From positions 279,073 through 343,072 of the forward strand of contig NZ_FWXI01000002.1 in assembly GCF_900176355.1 (NCBI RefSeq): 64,000 nt of DNA. Reading direction: 5' to 3'. This document shows positions 19,707 through 32,606 of this stretch, one piece after another. A program made the translations under genes and the position numbers. The notes under the pieces were generated by a model, which saw nothing but the letters and a program-made list of their open reading frames with translations, was not told where the DNA came from and searched no databases. Within the stretch, counting starts at the first letter, position 1; each line of letters opens with the position of its first letter. This stretch comes from Sporomusa malonica (GTDB lineage Bacteria > Bacillota > Negativicutes > Sporomusales > Sporomusaceae).

Positions 19707-21467
19707 ATGCAAAAAAAGACTAAAATTATTTGCACTGTTGGCCCAAGTACCGATAAACCAGGTGTATTGGAACAAATGATTCAGGCTGGCATGAATGTCG
19801 CCAGATTTAACTTTTCTCACGGTTCACATGAGGAACATGCCAGGCGTATTGCCATGGTGCGGGAGGCTTCCCGGGCAGTAGGCATACCAGTGGCTATCAT
19901 GCTGGATAATAAAGGACCGGAAATGCGGCTAGGGCTATTTGAAGAGGGTAAGGTGTTTTTAGCAAAAGGCCAAGCCTTCACGCTGACGACCCGGGAGATA
20001 TTAGGAAATGCTCATTTAGCTTCGGTAAATCATAAACTACTGCACACCGAAATATCTCCCGGTGATGTTATTTTGCTCTCTGACGGGCTAATTAGTTTGG
20101 TTGTTGAAACTGTTTCCGGCCAAGATATTGTAACAACTGTTCAAAACAGCGGCCCCATTTCTGACCGGAAACGGGTGGCTGTACCTGGTGTGTATGTGAA
20201 ACTGCCTTTATTATCAGAGCAGGATGTGGCAGACATTCGGTTTGGGATCACGCAGGGAATCGATTTTATCGCCGCTTCCTTTGTTCAGCGGGCCAGTGAT
20301 ATACTATCGATTCGCAAGCTGCTGGAAGACGCCGGGGTGCAGGGTGATATAGAGATTATCGCCAAGATTGAAAATGCCGAAGGGGTTATGCGTCTTGATG
20401 AGATAATCAAGGTGACAGACGGTGTTATGGTAGCCAGAGGCGATCTCGGTGTGGAAATTCCGGTAGAGGATGTCCCCTTGGTACAAAAGCAGATGATTGA
20501 GAAATGTAACAAGGCAGGTAAACCAGTAATAACGGCAACCCAAATGCTAGAGTCCATGCTGACAAATCCACGTCCTACCCGCGCTGAGGCCAGTGACATT
20601 GCCAATGCGATTCTGGATGGTTCTGACGCGATTATGTTGAGCGGCGAAACGGCTTCAGGTCAGTATCCGCTTGAGGCTGTGCAGACTATGGCAAGGCTGG
20701 CCCTGCGTACCGAGCAGTCGCTGCAGTATGATCAATTACTGCTAGCCAAAGGGGTTGGGCAGAATAAAACAACTACTGAGGCCATTTGTCATGCCAGCGC
20801 TCAGGTAGCTCATGTGTTAGGCGCGTCTGCCATTCTTACCTCTACCCAGACAGGTTATTCTGCCAGAATGGTTTCTAAGTATCGGCCAAAATCAACGATA
20901 CTGGCAGTTACCCCCAGTGAAAAAACACTGCGTCGCTCGCTGCTGTATTGGGGTGTTTATCCTGTGCTTGGCCCATATTCGCAAAATACTGATGAAATGG
21001 TTGCTAACGCCGTAGGCGGTGCCCTATCTACAGGTATAGTCAAGGAAGGCGATCTGGTTGTTATTACCGCTGGCGTTCCTTTGGGCGCGTCAGGAACGAC
21101 TAACTTAATCAGGGTTCATGTTGTGGGCGATATTCTGCTGCGGGGATCAGGCATTGGTCAGACGGCGGCAACTGGTAAAGTCTGCGTAGCCAAGTCGTTA
21201 AAAGATGTAACAACAAAATTTCAACCTGGTGATGTTTTAGTAGTAAAAGCGGTTGATGAGGAAACGGCAGTTTATGCGGCCAAGGCGGCAGCCATTGTGG
21301 CTGAAGAAGGCGGGCTTACTTCCCAGGCAGCCATTGTCGGCATCTGTTCCGGTATCCCTGTCATCGTCGGCGCTGATGGCGCTACCGAGCGCCTGACAGA
21401 GGGGACTGTGGTTACGGTCGACGCAGCGCGAGGCATTATATTTAGCGGCGAGATAAACGCGAGATAA
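19707..21467 (+). CDS. pyk: Pyruvate kinase with C-terminal PEP-utilising domain
   Basis: A 586-aa protein, longer than the ~470-aa core enzyme. The core runs from TKIICTVGPSTDKP through MVARGDLGVEIP and KPVITATQMLESM to about residue 475. The extra ~105 residues (GQTAATGKVCVAKSL...EEGGLTSQAAIVGICSGIPVIVGADGA) are the swivelling PEP-utiliser mobile domain found at the end of many Bacillales and Clostridia pyruvate kinases. The catalytic TSH-type His is not needed for the core reaction. It converts PEP and ADP to pyruvate and ATP. It is only 16 bases after the chemoreceptor and separate from the cggR operon. Confidence 0.96.
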   Translation: MQKKTKIICTVGPSTDKPGVLEQMIQAGMNVARFNFSHGSHEEHARRIAMVREASRAVGIPVAIMLDNKGPEMRLGLFEEGKVFLAKGQAFTLTTREILGNAHLASVNHKLLHTEISPGDVILLSDGLISLVVETVSGQDIVTTVQNSGPISDRKRVAVPGVYVKLPLLSEQDVADIRFGITQGIDFIAASFVQRASDILSIRKLLEDAGVQGDIEIIAKIENAEGVMRLDEIIKVTDGVMVARGDLGVEIPVEDVPLVQKQMIEKCNKAGKPVITATQMLESMLTNPRPTRAEASDIANAILDGSDAIMLSGETASGQYPLEAVQTMARLALRTEQSLQYDQLLLAKGVGQNKTTTEAICHASAQVAHVLGASAILTSTQTGYSARMVSKYRPKSTILAVTPSEKTLRRSLLYWGVYPVLGPYSQNTDEMVANAVGGALSTGIVKEGDLVVITAGVPLGASGTTNLIRVHVVGDILLRGSGIGQTAATGKVCVAKSLKDVTTKFQPGDVLVVKAVDEETAVYAAKAAAIVAEEGGLTSQAAIVGICSGIPVIVGADGATERLTEGTVVTVDAARGIIFSGEINAR

Positions 21468-21500
21468 TAAAGTTGGTTGATATTTGTTAAACAGGCAGGA

Positions 21501-21529
21501 TTTTCATGATGACCAGCGAACACTATAAA
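21501..21529 (+). promoter_or_regulatory. Candidate promoter of the cggR-gapA operon
   Basis: TTTTCA (21501-21506) and TATAAA (21524-21529) are 17 bases apart. The predicted start point lies about 20 bases upstream of the CggR operator, as in Bacillus subtilis, where the repressor blocks elongation. The match to consensus is modest. Confidence 0.45.
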
Positions 21530-21555
21530 ATGAAAAAGGTTTATTATTACCATAA

Positions 21556-21591
21556 CGGGACATAATATGTTCAGGTGGGACACATTAAAGC
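21556..21591 (+). promoter_or_regulatory. CggR operator upstream of cggR
   Basis: The sequence reads CGGGAC-N6-TGTT-N4-TGGGAC. The Bacillus subtilis CggR operator is CGGGAC-N6-TGTC-N4-CGGGAC-N6-TGTC. Three of the four half-elements are present with exact spacing, with one change each in the second and third; the last TGTC is not conserved. This places the operon under its own first gene product, with fructose 1,6-bisphosphate as the expected inducer. Confidence 0.75.
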
Positions 21592-21607
21592 CCGAAGGGG
21601 ATTTACA

Positions 21608-23663
<2,056 letters not shown>

Positions 23664-23676
23664 TTCTTAACCATGC

Positions 23677-23709
23677 GAAGCAATCTCAGACAGTGTTTGA
23701 GGTTGCTTC
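23677..23709 (+). other. Intercistronic stem-loop between gapA and pgk
   Basis: GAAGCAATCTCA (23677-23688) pairs with TGAGGTTGCTTC (23698-23709) with one G-T pair. CTCTCTCT follows instead of a T run, so it may be a weak attenuator or an mRNA-stabilising structure at the 3' end of gapA. Confidence 0.55.
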
Positions 23710-23744
23710 CTCTCTCTAATCTCTAAGAGCTGGAGGTATTGTGC

Positions 23745-24932
23745 GTGAATAAAAAAAGTTTAAATGATATCTGGGTGTCAAACAAAAAGGTTTTGGTACG
23801 GGTAGACTATAACGTACCTATGGATAAAGAGGGCAACATCACCGATGATACCCGGATCCGGGCTACCATCCCTACACTGGAGTTTTTACTGGCCAAGAAT
23901 GCTGCTGTTATTTTGGTCAGCCATCTGGGTCGTCCCAAGGGCAAAGTAGCGCCTGAGTTTTCGCTCAAGCCTGTTGCCCAAAGACTATCCCAACTCCTGT
24001 ATGGGCGTGAAATTCAGTTTGCGTCTGACTGCGTGGGGCCTGAAGCCAGGAAGATGGCGGCTGTACTTGGCGCTGGCCAGATTCTCATGCTGGAAAATCT
24101 GCGCTTTCATGCTGAAGAAGAAAAAAATGATCCTGAATTTGCCAAGCAGCTTGCTGGGCTGGCCGATCTTATGGTTAACGACGCCTTTGGTGTCTCTCAC
24201 CGGGCCCATGCCTCAGTGCATGGCATAACCAAATACATACCGGCCGTATCCGGTTTCCTTATGGATAAAGAACTGCTGTTCTTAGGCCAGGCTGTTACCG
24301 ACCCAACGCGTCCGTTTGTTGCTATTATCGGTGGCGCTAAAGTTTCTGACAAAATCGGAGTTATTGAAAACTTGTTAAATAAAGTGGATACCCTCATCAT
24401 TGGCGGCGGAATGGCCAATACCTTCCTTGCTGCTCAAGGCTATCAAACTGGTAAATCGTTGGTGGAAGCTGACAAATTAGAATTAGCAAAAGAACTTATG
24501 GCAGCAGCTAAAACCAAGGGTGTCAACCTGCTGTTACCAGAAGATGTGGTTGTGGCTGACAAATTTGCTGCCGATGCAGACCGGAAAACAGTTGCCGCTG
24601 AAGAAATCCCGGCTGAGTGGATGGCCCTTGATATTGGTCCGGTCAGTGCTGCGAAATTTGCACAGGCATTAAACGACGCAAAAACAGTGGTATGGAATGG
24701 CCCGATGGGTGTATTCGAGTTTGACGCTTTTGCTGTTGGCACTGAAGCGGTTGCCAAAGCAGTAGCCGCATCAGGTGCTAAGAGTATTGTCGGCGGCGGC
24801 GACTCGGTGGCCGCACTGGAGAAACTCAAACTTGCTGGCCAGATTACGCACATCTCGACAGGTGGCGGTGCGTCGCTGGAGTTTTTAGAAGGAAAAGAAC
24901 TGCCAGGCATTATGGCGCTGGCTGATAAATAA
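23745..24932 (+). CDS. pgk: Phosphoglycerate kinase
   Basis: A 395-aa single-domain-pair enzyme with [43 protein letters not shown] and [10 protein letters not shown]. It transfers phosphate from 1,3-bisphosphoglycerate to ADP. The start is GTG 23745, 8 bases after GGAGGT; the TTG at 23739 would be too close to that site. It lies between gapA and tpiA. Confidence 0.97.
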   Translation: MNKKSLNDIWVSNKKVLVRVDYNVPMDKEGNITDDTRIRATIPTLEFLLAKNAAVILVSHLGRPKGKVAPEFSLKPVAQRLSQLLYGREIQFASDCVGPEARKMAAVLGAGQILMLENLRFHAEEEKNDPEFAKQLAGLADLMVNDAFGVSHRAHASVHGITKYIPAVSGFLMDKELLFLGQAVTDPTRPFVAIIGGAKVSDKIGVIENLLNKVDTLIIGGGMANTFLAAQGYQTGKSLVEADKLELAKELMAAAKTKGVNLLLPEDVVVADKFAADADRKTVAAEEIPAEWMALDIGPVSAAKFAQALNDAKTVVWNGPMGVFEFDAFAVGTEAVAKAVAASGAKSIVGGGDSVAALEKLKLAGQITHISTGGGASLEFLEGKELPGIMALADK

Positions 24933-24954
24933 ACAAAAGTAAGGAGTGGAGAAT

Positions 24955-25707
24955 ATGCGCAAGCCCATTATTGCCGGTAACTGGAAGATGCATAAAACAG
25001 CTAAAGAAGGCGTTACACTTGTGCAAGAAATAAACGCGCTAACCAATGCTGTAGAAGGCGTGGAAATTGTTATTTGCCCGCCTTTCACAGCTTTAGCTGC
25101 CACAGCTGGCGCAGTAGCCGGGACCAATATTGGTTTGGGCGCTCAAAACATGCACTGGGAAGATAAAGGTGCTTTTACCGGTGAGATTGCCCCAGGCATG
25201 TTGAAAGACATTGGCTGCACTCATGTCATTATTGGCCATTCTGAGCGTCGTCAATACTTTGCTGAAACTGACCAAACGGTTAATAATAAAGTCAAAGCCG
25301 CCTTCAAAGCCGGTCTCGCTCCTATCATGTGTGTGGGCGAAACCCTAGCTGAACGCGAAGCCAATGCAACAGAAAAGGTTGTCGGGGTGCAGGTGAAAGG
25401 CGGTATGGATGGTCTTACTGCCGAGCAAGTAGCCAGCCTGGTTATTGCCTATGAGCCGGTTTGGGCGATTGGAACAGGGCGCACGGCTTCGGCTGAGGAT
25501 GCGAACGCTGTTTGCGCTTTCATCCGCAGTACGGTAGCCAATATGTTCGGGCAAACCGCCGCAGATCAGGTCCGTATCCAATATGGCGGCAGTGTCAAGC
25601 CTGACAATGTTGTTGAGCTAATGGCCAAACCTGATATCGACGGTGCGTTAGTAGGGGGAGCCAGCCTGGAAGCCGATTCCTTTAGCAAGTTGGTAATGTT
25701 TAAATAA
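24955..25707 (+). CDS. tpiA: Triosephosphate isomerase
   Basis: A 250-aa TIM barrel with GNWKMHKT (Lys about 13), GHSERRQYF (His about 95) and YEPVWAIGTG (catalytic Glu about 167), then the phosphate loop YGGSVKPDN. It interconverts dihydroxyacetone phosphate and glyceraldehyde 3-phosphate, and so joins GlpABC output to this operon. ATG 24955 has AAGGAG at 24941-24946. Confidence 0.97.
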   Translation: MRKPIIAGNWKMHKTAKEGVTLVQEINALTNAVEGVEIVICPPFTALAATAGAVAGTNIGLGAQNMHWEDKGAFTGEIAPGMLKDIGCTHVIIGHSERRQYFAETDQTVNNKVKAAFKAGLAPIMCVGETLAEREANATEKVVGVQVKGGMDGLTAEQVASLVIAYEPVWAIGTGRTASAEDANAVCAFIRSTVANMFGQTAADQVRIQYGGSVKPDNVVELMAKPDIDGALVGGASLEADSFSKLVMFK

Positions 25708-25725
25708 CCACAAGGAGATAAAACT

Positions 25726-28565
<2,840 letters not shown>

Positions 28566-28592
28566 AGTTCGCGCCGGAAGGAGGTGAACTAA

Positions 28593-28829
28593 ATGCCGAA
28601 GGGATATTTGCTTAGATGCAGTGACTGTGGTTATTTGTACCAATGTGAGCATGAGTTGATAGAATGCTTAAATAAGAATGTCTGTGAACACTGCGGCAGT
28701 TCTGATATGGAAGTAATCCAGCAAGATGAAGGCAGATTTGGCTGTACCAGTCGCCTAAATACACATGTTGTTAATACCGCATCCTATGTTGACCATCCCA
28801 AACCGGTTCAAACCTCCCCGAAGGCGTAA
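28593..28829 (+). CDS. Small zinc-ribbon protein, last gene of the glycolytic operon
   Basis: A 78-aa protein with two CxxC pairs (CSDCGYLYQC and CEHCGSSD, residues 9-35), which fit a single zinc ribbon. The C-terminal half has no recognisable fold. It has a strong ribosome binding site (GGAAGGAGGTGA) and lies 27 bases after eno, before the operon terminator, so it should be co-expressed with glycolysis. I do not recognise a named family, and the function is unknown. Confidence 0.75.
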   Translation: MPKGYLLRCSDCGYLYQCEHELIECLNKNVCEHCGSSDMEVIQQDEGRFGCTSRLNTHVVNTASYVDHPKPVQTSPKA

Positions 28830-28843
28830 AAAAAGAAAACTTA

Positions 28844-28879
28844 AAACAGCCGGATTTCATTCGGCTGTTTATTTTTTTT
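28844..28879 (+). terminator. Terminator of the cggR-gapA-eno operon
   Basis: AAACAGCCG (28844-28852) pairs with CGGCTGTTT (28862-28870), followed by ATTTTTTTT. It lies 15 bases after the zinc-ribbon gene. Confidence 0.9.
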
Positions 28880-28931
28880 ACTAAAAGGGAAAAATATGTA
28901 TAGTAAATATGTGAAAATATTGACTAAATAA

Positions 28932-28961
28932 TTGTCAAGAGTCATTTAAGTATGTTAGAAT
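28932..28961 (+). promoter_or_regulatory. Candidate promoter of secG
   Basis: TTGTCA (28932-28937) and TAGAAT (28956-28961) are 18 bases apart, 70 bases upstream of the secG start. Confidence 0.5.
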
Positions 28962-29030
28962 ATTGTAAGGCCTTGGCAAACACTATTGTAGCAAGGGATA
29001 ATGGTATCAGTCGTGGGGGGTGTAAGGAAA

Positions 29031-29261
29031 GTGATAACAGGGCTGATGATTTTGGAGGCAGTACTTTCAATTGCATTAATTGTAGCTGTAGTGCTGCAGT
29101 CAGGTAAGAGTGCCGGTTTGTCAGGTTCAATTGCCGGAGGGGCCGAATCTATTTTCGGCGGCAAGCGTAAAGGACTTGATGAAATTCTGGCAAAGGCAAC
29201 AATTATCATTGCAGCATTGTTCGGAGCCGTAACATTGGCTTTGGCCAAATTGATGCAGTAG
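29031..29261 (+). CDS. secG: Preprotein translocase subunit SecG
   Basis: A 76-aa protein with two membrane helices (residues 1-22 and about 53-74) around the cytoplasmic loop LQSGKSAGLSGSIAGGAES, the SecG signature. It helps SecYEG with SecA-driven export. The GTG at 29031 gives the normal family length; the frame also allows ATG 29001 (86 aa) but without a good ribosome binding site. secG-est-rnr-smpB-ssrA is a common Firmicute gene order, here with hppA between. Confidence 0.9.
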   Translation: MITGLMILEAVLSIALIVAVVLQSGKSAGLSGSIAGGAESIFGGKRKGLDEILAKATIIIAALFGAVTLALAKLMQ

Positions 29262-29343
29262 GGCACTAACCTCAATAGCTGGATGTTCTCCAGCATATTG
29301 GGGTATTTTTCAGGTTTTCTAGCTCAAAGGAGGAAAGTAAATA

Positions 29344-31350
29344 ATGGATTTATTGTACATTGCGCCAGTTGCAGGTCTTGTGGCGCTGGCATTTGCCGGT
29401 TATCTGATGTCTAGCGTTTTAAAGGAAAGCCCTGGCAACGCCAAAATGCAGGAAATTTCTCAGGCAATTTTTGAAGGTGCTATGGCCTTCCTCAATCGCC
29501 AGTACAAAACGCTCATTCCGTTTACTATTGTTATCTTTTTTGTTTTATTCTTTGTTGATGGTTACAAGTTGGCCGTGTCTTTCCTGGTAGGCGCTATAAG
29601 CTCAGCAATTGCCGGGTATGTGGGCATGACTGCCACTACTAAATCTAACGCCCGTACTACCGAAGCTGCCCGAACCAGCCTTAACAAAGCTCTCGGCGTT
29701 TCTTTCCGCGCTGGCGCGGTAATGGGTATGTCGGTTGCTGGTCTTGGTCTCTTGGGTGTATCTGGATTATACATAGTCTTCGGCGATCCTGTTGTTATTA
29801 ATAGTTTTGCTTTTGGCGCTAGTGCCATTGCATTTTTTGCCCGTGTTGGCGGCGGTATTTTTACCAAGGCTGCTGACGTCGGTGCTGACCTTGTAGGTAA
29901 AGTTGAAGCAGGCATCCCTGAGGATGATCCCCGTAATCCGGCTGTTATTGCTGACAATGTTGGCGACAACGTTGGTGATACTGCAGGCATGGGTGCTGAC
30001 CTATTCGAATCATATGCAGCTACTGCTATTGCTGCTATGCTTATCGGACAAACTGTTTTCCCGGGGAATATCAATGGTGTACTATTCCCGCTTGTAATTG
30101 GTGCAGCTGGTATTTTTGCCTCTATTATTAGCACTTTCTTGGTTAGAACCAGTGAAGATGGCGATCCTTTGGCTGCTCTAAATAGAGGTATTTGGGGAAC
30201 CAATATTCTTGTCGCTATTTCTACCTATGCTATCGCCAGTGTAATGCTTCCAGGAAAAGCTGTAGGCATTACGATTGCAGTTATTTCGGGTCTAGCTGTT
30301 AACGTACTTGTTGGTATGATTACAGAATATTACACTGCTAATAATAAGCCGCCTACTCAGCATATTGCTGATGCCTCGCAAACTGGTCCGGCTACCAATG
30401 TTATTGCCGGTATCGCTCTTGGTCTAAGAAGTACCGGTCTGCCAATGCTGGTATTTGCTGTTGCCATCTGGGTTGCCTATGGCCAGGCGGGCATTTATGG
30501 TATTGCCATGGCTGCAATGGGTATGCTGTGCACTGCCGGTATGGTTGTTGCTGTTGACTCTTTTGGTCCTGTTGCCGACAACGCTGGCGGGATTGCCGAA
30601 ATGGCTGATCTTGGTCCTGAGGTTCGTAAAACCACGGACAAACTGGATGCTGTCGGTAATACTACTGCTGCCATTGCTAAAGGTTTTGCTATTGGTTCGG
30701 CTGCGCTTACTGCACTGGCTCTGTTCACCGCTTTCGGAGAAGAGATTGCAAAAAACCCTAAGCTGTCTGGTCTAGTCGTTAACGGTCATCTGGTGATCAA
30801 TCTGACCGAACCAGGTGTAATTATCGGTATTTTCCTTGGTGCAACCCTGCCGTTCCTGGTCTGCGCATTCACTATGGAAGCTGTAGGTAAAGCTGCGTTT
30901 GAAATGATCGCTGAGGTTCGCCGTCAGTTCCGCGAAATCCCTGGCATTATGGAAGGCACTGGTCGTCCTGACTATGCTAGTTGTGTTGATATTAGTACTA
31001 AGGCGGCTATCCGCGAAATGATGCTGCCTGGTATCTTTGCCGTAGGTGCACCTATCCTTGTAGGTTTTGTGCTTGGCGCGAAAGCTCTTGCTGGTTTCCT
31101 GGCTGGTGCTACTGCCGCCGGCGTACTCTTAGCCTTGTTCATGTCTAACGCTGGTGGCGCTTGGGACAATGCTAAAAAATGGATTGAGACTGGAAAATAT
31201 GGCGGCAAAGGCACCCCGACCCATGCTGCCGCTGTTATCGGCGATACTGTCGGCGACCCGTTCAAGGACACTTCAGGTCCGGCCATGAACCCGCTGATTA
31301 AAGTTGCCGGTACTATCTCGCTCATCATTGCTCCGCTTCTTTTCTTCTAA
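29344..31350 (+). CDS. hppA: Membrane-bound cation-pumping pyrophosphatase
   Basis: A 668-aa integral membrane protein with about 16 hydrophobic segments. The substrate motifs are [20 protein letters not shown], the [11 protein letters not shown] cluster and [14 protein letters not shown]. It hydrolyses pyrophosphate and pumps H+ or Na+. At the site that decides potassium need it reads GNTTAA, and the Ala there marks the K+-dependent subfamily (K+-independent enzymes have Lys). Whether it pumps H+ or Na+ cannot be told safely by eye. It lies 82 bases after secG and ends in its own terminator. AAAGGAGGAAAG is the ribosome binding site. Confidence 0.96.
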   Translation: MDLLYIAPVAGLVALAFAGYLMSSVLKESPGNAKMQEISQAIFEGAMAFLNRQYKTLIPFTIVIFFVLFFVDGYKLAVSFLVGAISSAIAGYVGMTATTKSNARTTEAARTSLNKALGVSFRAGAVMGMSVAGLGLLGVSGLYIVFGDPVVINSFAFGASAIAFFARVGGGIFTKAADVGADLVGKVEAGIPEDDPRNPAVIADNVGDNVGDTAGMGADLFESYAATAIAAMLIGQTVFPGNINGVLFPLVIGAAGIFASIISTFLVRTSEDGDPLAALNRGIWGTNILVAISTYAIASVMLPGKAVGITIAVISGLAVNVLVGMITEYYTANNKPPTQHIADASQTGPATNVIAGIALGLRSTGLPMLVFAVAIWVAYGQAGIYGIAMAAMGMLCTAGMVVAVDSFGPVADNAGGIAEMADLGPEVRKTTDKLDAVGNTTAAIAKGFAIGSAALTALALFTAFGEEIAKNPKLSGLVVNGHLVINLTEPGVIIGIFLGATLPFLVCAFTMEAVGKAAFEMIAEVRRQFREIPGIMEGTGRPDYASCVDISTKAAIREMMLPGIFAVGAPILVGFVLGAKALAGFLAGATAAGVLLALFMSNAGGAWDNAKKWIETGKYGGKGTPTHAAAVIGDTVGDPFKDTSGPAMNPLIKVAGTISLIIAPLLFF

Positions 31351-31366
31351 ATCATTAACGTTTAGT

Positions 31367-31398
31367 AAACGCCAAGCTATTTTAGCTTGGCGTTTTGT
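31367..31398 (+). terminator. Terminator of hppA
   Basis: AAACGCCAAGCTA (31367-31379) pairs perfectly with TAGCTTGGCGTTT (31383-31395), followed by TGTTATT. The stem itself supplies most of the T run. Confidence 0.9.
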
Positions 31399-31423
31399 TA
31401 TTGGTGGCAGATAATGGTATAAT
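31395..31423 (+). promoter_or_regulatory. Promoter of the est-rnr operon
   Basis: TTGTTA (31395-31400) and TATAAT (31418-31423) are 17 bases apart. The -35 element overlaps the tail of the hppA terminator. It serves the esterase, hotdog and rnr genes. Confidence 0.65.
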
Positions 31424-31456
31424 AATTATATTACTTAAACATTGGGGGAATTTTAC

Positions 31457-32188
31457 TTGGCTGTAATGCCGGGAGCTGAGCCTTTTTTTCTGCCTGGCGG
31501 TCAAAACGGTGTACTCTTAGTACATGGTTTTACCGGCGCACCGTCTGAGATGCGCCTTGCGGGGGAATACTTAAATAATCTGGGCTATACTGTATTTGCT
31601 CCACGACTACCAGGGCACGGAACGACACCGGAAGAAATGGCGAAAACTGCATGGCCGCACTGGTATGGCAACGTCGAAGACGGCTATCACCTGTTAACCG
31701 GAGTATGCAGTACTGTCTCGGCGGTAGGTTTGTCTATGGGTGGCCTCTTAACACTTAAGCTGGCCAGTGAATATCCAATCAGACGGCTGGCTGTAATTAG
31801 TGCCCCCATTTACATTGCGAATAAGCGAATAAAATTGCTGCCACTGTACCGGATATTTACCAACTTTGTTCCTAAAACGCGCAAACGCCTGCCAGATCGA
31901 GGCGAAGACTACTCGATTACTTATGAGGTCACACCGCTCAGCAGCTTGTCCAGCCTGATTAACCTGATTAAGCATGTTGATGCACTCCTGCCGTCAGTCA
32001 CAGTGCCCACACTTGTTATTCAATCAAGAAAAGAACACACTGTCGAACCGGAAAGCGCCCAGTATATCTATGATAAGCTGGGAAGCTCGGAGAAACAACT
32101 TATGTGGCTTAATAAGTCAGGGCATATTGTCACTCTTGACATAGAACGTGAAGCTGTTTTCGAGAAGATCGGCCAATTCCTGGCTTAG
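31457..32188 (+). CDS. est: Carboxylesterase / monoacylglycerol lipase-like hydrolase
   Basis: A 243-aa alpha/beta hydrolase. It shows the oxyanion-hole HGF of LLVHGFTGAPSEM, the nucleophile elbow GLSMGG (Ser about residue 93), and Asp and His near the C-terminus (HTVEPESA, SGHIVTLDIERE). This is the Est30-type family found next to rnr in Firmicutes. The natural substrate is unknown; medium-chain acyl esters are likely. TTG 31457 follows GGGGGAA by 8 bases, whereas the longer TTG 31442 has no ribosome binding site. Confidence 0.88.
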   Translation: MAVMPGAEPFFLPGGQNGVLLVHGFTGAPSEMRLAGEYLNNLGYTVFAPRLPGHGTTPEEMAKTAWPHWYGNVEDGYHLLTGVCSTVSAVGLSMGGLLTLKLASEYPIRRLAVISAPIYIANKRIKLLPLYRIFTNFVPKTRKRLPDRGEDYSITYEVTPLSSLSSLINLIKHVDALLPSVTVPTLVIQSRKEHTVEPESAQYIYDKLGSSEKQLMWLNKSGHIVTLDIEREAVFEKIGQFLA

Positions 32189-32209
32189 AAAATTGAATGA
32201 GGTGCATTG

Positions 32210-32605
32210 ATGAACGAGAGCAACCAATGGTGTTTTGCCTGTGGCCCACATAATCCAATTGGACTTAAACTCACCTTTATCGAGGAAGATAATACATATA
32301 TCACAACCTTTATTCCTGGTCCTGAACATCAGGGCTATGACGGTATAGTGCATGGCGGCCTGGTAAGTACGCTGTTAGATGAGATCATGGCCCGTTACCT
32401 GTATGCCAAAGGGCTAAGTGCTGTCACTGCCAAGCTGGAAGTACGATTCCGCCATCCCACCCCAATTGGACAAGAATTGACGGTCAGCGGATGGATTACC
32501 GGCCAACGGGGAAAAATGTATGAACTAGCCGGTAAAATTACTTTGCCGGACGGAACGGTAACGGCTGAAGGAAAGGCGACAGTTGCCATAAAAGGAGATG
32601 AGTAA
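32210..32605 (+). CDS. PaaI-type hotdog thioesterase
   Basis: A 131-aa single hotdog domain. It begins WCFACGPHNPIGLKL, a signature of this subgroup, and has HGGLVSTLLDEIMA (about residues 46-59) with the catalytic region, then AKLEVRFRHPTPIGQEL. Such enzymes hydrolyse acyl-CoA thioesters; the acyl chain is unknown. Its ATG follows TGAGGTG. Its stop overlaps the ribosome binding region of rnr, so the two are co-translated. Confidence 0.85.
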   Translation: MNESNQWCFACGPHNPIGLKLTFIEEDNTYITTFIPGPEHQGYDGIVHGGLVSTLLDEIMARYLYAKGLSAVTAKLEVRFRHPTPIGQELTVSGWITGQRGKMYELAGKITLPDGTVTAEGKATVAIKGDE

Positions 32606-32606
32606 T

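Noticed and set aside
29562-30203. 213-aa reverse-strand ORF opposite hppA
   Set aside because: It is the antisense shadow of a GC-rich membrane gene, with no ribosome binding site and no recognisable fold.
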